Origin: SXMI01 sp964391365
GTDB lineage: Bacteria; Actinomycetota; Acidimicrobiia; Acidimicrobiales; Microtrichaceae
Direction of reading: 5' to 3'
Assembly (NCBI GenBank): GCA_964391365.1
Contig: CAYMKW010000036.1
Location: forward strand, 1-25,166
DNA: 25,166 nucleotides
Numbering within the stretch: position 1 is the first letter of the stretch; the number at the start of each line of letters is the position of its first letter. Shown here one piece after another: positions 22,359 through 25,166 of this stretch. Below the pieces are notes generated by a model that worked only from the letters and a program-made list of their open reading frames with translations, was not told where the DNA came from and did not search any database. The position numbers and the translations under genes are program-made.

Positions 22359-23732
22359 TCAGTCGAAGATCGTGCCGGGGTTCAGGATCCCGGCCGGGTC
22401 GAAGGCCGACTTGAGGCGGCGCATCAGGGCGATCTTCGCAGGGTCCTCGAGCTCGAGGAAGTGCTCCTTCTTGGCGCCGCCGATGCCGTGCTCGGCGGAG
22501 ATCGCGCCGCCGAGCTGCATGCCGGAGGCGAAGAGCTCGTGGAGCAGTCGACCGCGACGCTCGTCGTCTGCGCAGAACACACCGAGGTGGACGTTGCCGT
22601 CGCCGGCATGTCCGCACCCGGCGATCCAGGCGTCGTACTCGGCGGCGAGCTCCGACACCCGGTTCATGAACACCGGGATCTGCGCCCGCGGGACCACCAC
22701 GTCCACGATGTCGTCGGCCCCGTTGGCCTTGGCCATCCAGAACGCCTGCTCGCGGGCGGCGATGAGGTCGCCGGCGGCAGCGGGCGGCAGCACGAAGACG
22801 TCCAGCGCACCCAACTCGGCGAGCTGGCCGGCGAGCGCACCCAGGTCCTCCTCGAGTCGGTCCTCGTGGGCGTTCTCGAGCACGACCACCAGGTAGGCGA
22901 GGGCGGAGTCCTTGATCTCCTGGGGGATCCCGAGCTCCAGGCCGCTGTAGCTCGCGGTCGCGGACATCGTGAGGAGGTCGATGTACTCGAGCACCAACGG
23001 ACCGATGCCCGAGTCGACGATCCGAGGGACGGCGGCGGTGACCTCGTCCAGTGTGGAGAAGGGTGCCAGGACGGTGGCCTGGTGCTCCGGACGCGGGTAG
23101 AGCTTGATGATGACCTCGGTGACGAGCGCGAGGGTGCCCTCGCTGCCGATGATCAGCTGGGTCAGGTCGTAGCCGGTGGTGGACTTCACGTAGCGACCGC
23201 CCGTGCGCAGCGTCTCACCGCCGGGGAGTACCACCTCGAGTCCGAGCACCTGGTGGCGGGTCACGCCGTACTTGACCGCCCGCATCCCGCCGGCGTTCGT
23301 CGCCACGTTCCCGCCGATGCTGGCCGAGTACTCGCCGGGGTAGACGGGGTAGACGAGGCCGAGGGGACGCAGCGCCTCGTCGAGGTCGACGAGCCGGACG
23401 CCGGGCTGGACGACGGCGAGGTGGTTCTCGGTGTCGATCTCGAGGATCCGGTCCATCCGGTCGAAGCACACGACGATCCCGCCGGCGACGGGCGTGGCCG
23501 CGCCGGACAGCCCGGTCCCGCTCCCCCGGGCCGTGACGGGGACGTTCCGCTCCTGGGCCAGTTCCAGGATCCGCGCGACCTGGGCGGTCTCGGTGGGTCG
23601 GACGACCGCCAGCGGCCGCACGGGTGGGACGGTGAGGCACTCGTCGTGCGTGTCGTCCTCGTGGACGTCCTCGCCGCCGTCGACGGCTGCGGCCCCGACG
23701 ATCCCGACGAGCGACTCGATCAGTTCCGGCAC
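22359..23732 (-). CDS. FAD-linked 2-hydroxyacid dehydrogenase (GlcD / D-lactate dehydrogenase type)
   Basis: VAO/PCMH-fold flavoenzyme of 457 residues oxidising a (D)-2-hydroxy acid to the 2-keto acid. I chose the GTG at 23732 because a GAGGGGG site precedes it and the extra 39 residues of the longer frame are Ala/Gly-rich and unlike the family. The FAD-binding domain begins at about 40 (PLAVVRPTETAQVARI), with the pyrophosphate loop RGSGTGLSG at 69-77. It continues through YPGEYSASIGGNVATNAGG and IGSEGTLALVTE. The C-terminal FAD oxidase domain has HAGDGNVH (375-382) and SAEHGIG (412-418), both family hallmarks for substrate and metal binding. Glycolate, D-lactate, D-2-hydroxyglutarate or alkyl hydroxyacids are all possible substrates. 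It is the first gene of the operon with the ThDP enzyme. Confidence 0.93.
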   Translation of the reverse strand: MPELIESLVGIVGAAAVDGGEDVHEDDTHDECLTVPPVRPLAVVRPTETAQVARILELAQERNVPVTARGSGTGLSGAATPVAGGIVVCFDRMDRILEIDTENHLAVVQPGVRLVDLDEALRPLGLVYPVYPGEYSASIGGNVATNAGGMRAVKYGVTRHQVLGLEVVLPGGETLRTGGRYVKSTTGYDLTQLIIGSEGTLALVTEVIIKLYPRPEHQATVLAPFSTLDEVTAAVPRIVDSGIGPLVLEYIDLLTMSATASYSGLELGIPQEIKDSALAYLVVVLENAHEDRLEEDLGALAGQLAELGALDVFVLPPAAAGDLIAAREQAFWMAKANGADDIVDVVVPRAQIPVFMNRVSELAAEYDAWIAGCGHAGDGNVHLGVFCADDERRGRLLHELFASGMQLGGAISAEHGIGGAKKEHFLELEDPAKIALMRRLKSAFDPAGILNPGTIFD

Positions 23733-23786
23733 CCGTTCCCCCTCGGTCGCTTCCGCGGCTGCAGCCCGTGCCGCACCGCAGCGACC

Positions 23787-23793
23787 TACGCTA
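23787..23793. promoter_or_regulatory. Possible bidirectional -10 region between divergent genes
   Basis: TACGCTA reads TACGCT on the plus strand (23787-23792) and TAGCGT on the minus strand (23793-23788). Both fit TAnnnT, in the 131-base spacer between the FAD dehydrogenase and the CxxC protein. No -35 elements are evident. Confidence 0.25.
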
Positions 23794-23863
23794 CCCGCCG
23801 CCGGTGTCCCGGTCGCCGTTGGGGCCGGATGCGGATCGTCCCCGGCCACACAGGAGGCAGACG

Positions 23864-24277
23864 ATGGCGGTGGTGGAGATCGACATGGTCTACGACGCCG
23901 ACGGGGGACTCGTCGGCGAGCTCCGCTACGTCCTCGGCGTCCTCGCCGGTCGGCACTGCGGTCTGTGCGACGTCACCCACGGCCGGCTGCGCCGCAGGCG
24001 CAGCTTCGACGATCTGGTCTGTTCCCTCGACGTCCCGGTGCAGGTGTGGCACCGCAACGAGCAGTCCCCGGACGTGGCGGAGTTCACCTCGGGGCGGACC
24101 CCGACCGTCATCGGGCGCCTCGACGACGGCACGCTGGTCGAACTCCTCGACTCCGCCGCGCTCGACGCCTGCGGCGGCGACGTGGAGGTGTTCGCCGCCG
24201 CCCTCGACGAGGCGCTCGAGGGGCACGCCACACGTCCTCACGTCGGTGGGGGACCGGTCACCGGGGTCGAGCCGTGA
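23864..24277 (+). CDS. Small CxxC protein of unknown function
   Basis: A 137-residue soluble protein. The N-terminal MVYDADGGLVGELRYVLGVL leads to HCGLCDVTHG (31-40), where Cys32, Cys35, His31 and His39 could form a redox pair or metal site. The rest is mixed alpha/beta with no signal peptide. I recall similar short bacterial proteins with a YDADGG start and a HCxLCDxTHG motif but know no function for them. The ATG at 23864 has an AGGAGG site six bases upstream, so this start is firm and the longer frame is rejected. The gene is alone on the plus strand, divergent from the FAD dehydrogenase and convergent with the OsmC gene. Confidence 0.85.
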   Translation: MAVVEIDMVYDADGGLVGELRYVLGVLAGRHCGLCDVTHGRLRRRRSFDDLVCSLDVPVQVWHRNEQSPDVAEFTSGRTPTVIGRLDDGTLVELLDSAALDACGGDVEVFAAALDEALEGHATRPHVGGGPVTGVEP

Positions 24278-24300
24278 ACCGGGTACCCGCCGACGGCTGA
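24268..24300. terminator. Nested hairpin between convergent genes, candidate terminator
   Basis: Outer stem AGCCGT (24270-24275) with ACGGCT (24293-24298), and an inner palindrome CGGGTACCCG (24280-24289). It spans the stop of the CxxC protein gene and the short gap before the OsmC gene end. No U-tract. Confidence 0.35.
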
Positions 24301-24304
24301 GGGA

Positions 24305-24760
24305 TCACGGTCCGGTGACGGTCCGGACCTCGACGGAGTGCGCCACCGGTTCGGCGAGCGAGCGGGCGACGTAGCACTTCTCACCGGCCAGATCGAAGAG
24401 CTCCCGCGCCGTGGCCGGGTCACCCGAGGAGATCCCCACCCTGGCGTGCAGCGTGACGTCCCGGACCGACCCCTCGCTCCCCTCGACCACGAGCCGGCAG
24501 CTGGCCGAGTCCTCGTAGGACTCCACCACCACACCGTTGCGGGCACACAGGTGGAGGTACCAGAGCATGTGGCACTGCGAGACGGAGCCGAGGAGCAGGT
24601 GTTCCGGGCTCCAACCACCCGTGCCATCCGGCGGGATCGTCGGAATGGTCGGTCGGCCGTCCGCGGCGAGCTCGCCGTCCTTGGCGTAGGAGCGGGTCGA
24701 GGTCCCGCTGCCGTCGTTGCCGACCCAGGTCAGGGTCGTCCGGAACTCGCTGCTCCCCAC
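24305..24760 (-). CDS. OsmC-family thiol peroxidase-like protein
   Basis: A 151-residue OsmC/Ohr-fold protein that likely reduces organic hydroperoxides or handles reactive sulfur/lipid species. The two active cysteines are Cys63 (SQCHMLWYLH, on the central helix) and Cys129 (GEKCYVARSL). SPEHLLLGSV before the first Cys is the usual family segment. Cys72 and Cys88 are extra. The GTG at 24760 follows a GGGAG-like site and starts just ahead of the first strand (FRTTLTWVG). The longer frame to 24913 overlaps the glutamine-synthetase-like gene and is rejected. It lies 16 bases downstream of that gene and is probably co-transcribed. It resembles the general OsmC branch with a longer helical core more than Ohr. 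A role against lipid peroxides would suit the oxidative metabolism here, but that is context only. Confidence 0.9.
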   Translation of the reverse strand: MGSSEFRTTLTWVGNDGSGTSTRSYAKDGELAADGRPTIPTIPPDGTGGWSPEHLLLGSVSQCHMLWYLHLCARNGVVVESYEDSASCRLVVEGSEGSVRDVTLHARVGISSGDPATARELFDLAGEKCYVARSLAEPVAHSVEVRTVTGP

Positions 24761-24776
24761 TGGGATGCTCCCGTCC

Positions 24777-25166
24777 TCAGATCCGTTCGAAGTTCCGCCG
24801 GAGTTCCCACTCCGTGACGGTGTTGTTGAACGACCTCCACTCGTCCCGGACCTGGTGGAGCAGGTGGTAGTGGACCGTCTCGCCGAACGCCTCCCGGGCG
24901 AACTCGGAGTCACGGAACGTCTCGAACGCCTCGACGATGTTCCAGGGGATCCGCTCGACGTCGTCGGCGGTGTAGCCGTTGCCCAGGTAGGCGTCGCCGC
25001 AGTCCAGGCCGCGATCGATTCCGTCGAGTCCCGCCGCGATGATGGCGGCGAAGGCGATGTACGGGTTGCAGTCGGCGCCCGGGATGCGGGACTCGACGCG
25101 CATGCCGGCGCCGTGGCCCACGAGGCGCAGGCCGCAGGTGCGGTTGTCGGGCGACCAGACGACGGC
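24777..25166 (-). CDS. Glutamine synthetase family protein, C-terminal part (5' end outside window)
   Basis: The last 129 residues of a class-I glutamine-synthetase fold enzyme. The segment WSPDNRTCGLRLVG, then RVESRIPGADCNPYIAFAAIIAAGL, holds the conserved Arg and the metal/ATP-facing RIPGADxNPY motif. The tail VRDEWRSFNNTVTEWELRRNFERI is typical of the GlnA-like/PuuA group rather than the main assimilatory GlnA. No adenylylation-site Tyr motif is present in this part. That group ligates glutamate to amines such as polyamines, ethanolamine or others; the substrate cannot be told from this end. The OsmC gene follows on the same strand. Confidence 0.9.
   Translation of the reverse strand, partial: AVVWSPDNRTCGLRLVGHGAGMRVESRIPGADCNPYIAFAAIIAAGLDGIDRGLDCGDAYLGNGYTADDVERIPWNIVEAFETFRDSEFAREAFGETVHYHLLHQVRDEWRSFNNTVTEWELRRNFERI

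Noticed and set aside
21657..24374. A 905-codon plus-strand frame
   Set aside because: It runs opposite the ThDP and FAD enzyme genes, which carry clear catalytic motifs; its own product is low-complexity.
1..25166. CRISPR arrays, tRNAs, rRNAs, insertion sequences or prophage genes
   Set aside because: No regularly spaced repeats, tRNA-like cloverleaf, transposase or phage protein was recognised; base composition looks even throughout.

Overview
The window is very GC-rich, densely packed DNA with many GTG starts, 4-base start/stop overlaps (ATGA, GTGA, TGATG) and -10-like TAnnnT hexamers. Together with the gene content (a CYP51/CYP123 sterol P450 operon, an MMPL transporter, a FadD3-like ligase and an actinobacterial DinG) this suggests a chromosomal segment of an actinomycete. 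Acidimicrobiia or a mycobacterium-related lineage is plausible, but that is inference. I see no mobile element, CRISPR array, rRNA or tRNA. No stretch without a gene exceeds about 220 bases.

Layout. (A) 1-4722, minus strand: FadD3-like acyl-CoA ligase, CaiB/BaiF CoA-transferase, O6-alkylguanine-DNA alkyltransferase and a secreted secretory-lipase-family lipoprotein (cut by the window edge), all overlapping or nearly so. (B) 4831-5309, plus: a tiny membrane protein whose stop overlaps the start of a chagasin-type protease inhibitor. (C) 10922-5328, minus: one tight operon of TetR regulator, CYP123-like P450, SDR, CYP51, [3Fe-4S] ferredoxin, NTF2/SnoaL-like protein and 3-hydroxyisobutyrate-dehydrogenase-family enzyme. 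The core matches the gene order I recall for M. tuberculosis Rv0766c-Rv0763c. Overlapping palindromes sit at the tetR start codon. (D) 10976-12283, plus: a divergent 435-residue protein I do not recognise, rich in Cys and His. (E) 12504-15555, plus: two small proteins (one charged and helical, one single-pass membrane) and an MMPL transporter. (F) 15569-17026, minus: an atypical SDR fused to a DUF2867-like domain, divergent from a Baeyer-Villiger monooxygenase at 17134-18729. (G) 23732-18756, minus: GlcD-type FAD 2-hydroxyacid dehydrogenase, ThDP-dependent 2-ketoacid decarboxylase-like enzyme and DinG helicase. (H) 23864-24277, plus: small CxxC protein. (I) 25166-24305, minus: C-terminal end of a glutamine-synthetase-family enzyme and an OsmC protein.

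The common theme is oxidation and activation of hydrophobic substrates. CYP51 and CYP123 with their ferredoxin can hydroxylate sterol-like rings, SDR and dehydrogenase partners can oxidise the products, the BVMO can insert oxygen next to ketones, and the CoA ligase and CoA-transferase can activate acid side chains. The FAD dehydrogenase plus ThDP enzyme would turn a 2-hydroxyacid into a 2-ketoacid and then an aldehyde. The most noteworthy observations are the palindrome cluster controlling both the P450 operon and the unknown divergent gene, and the out-of-frame membrane anchor ahead of the chagasin domain.
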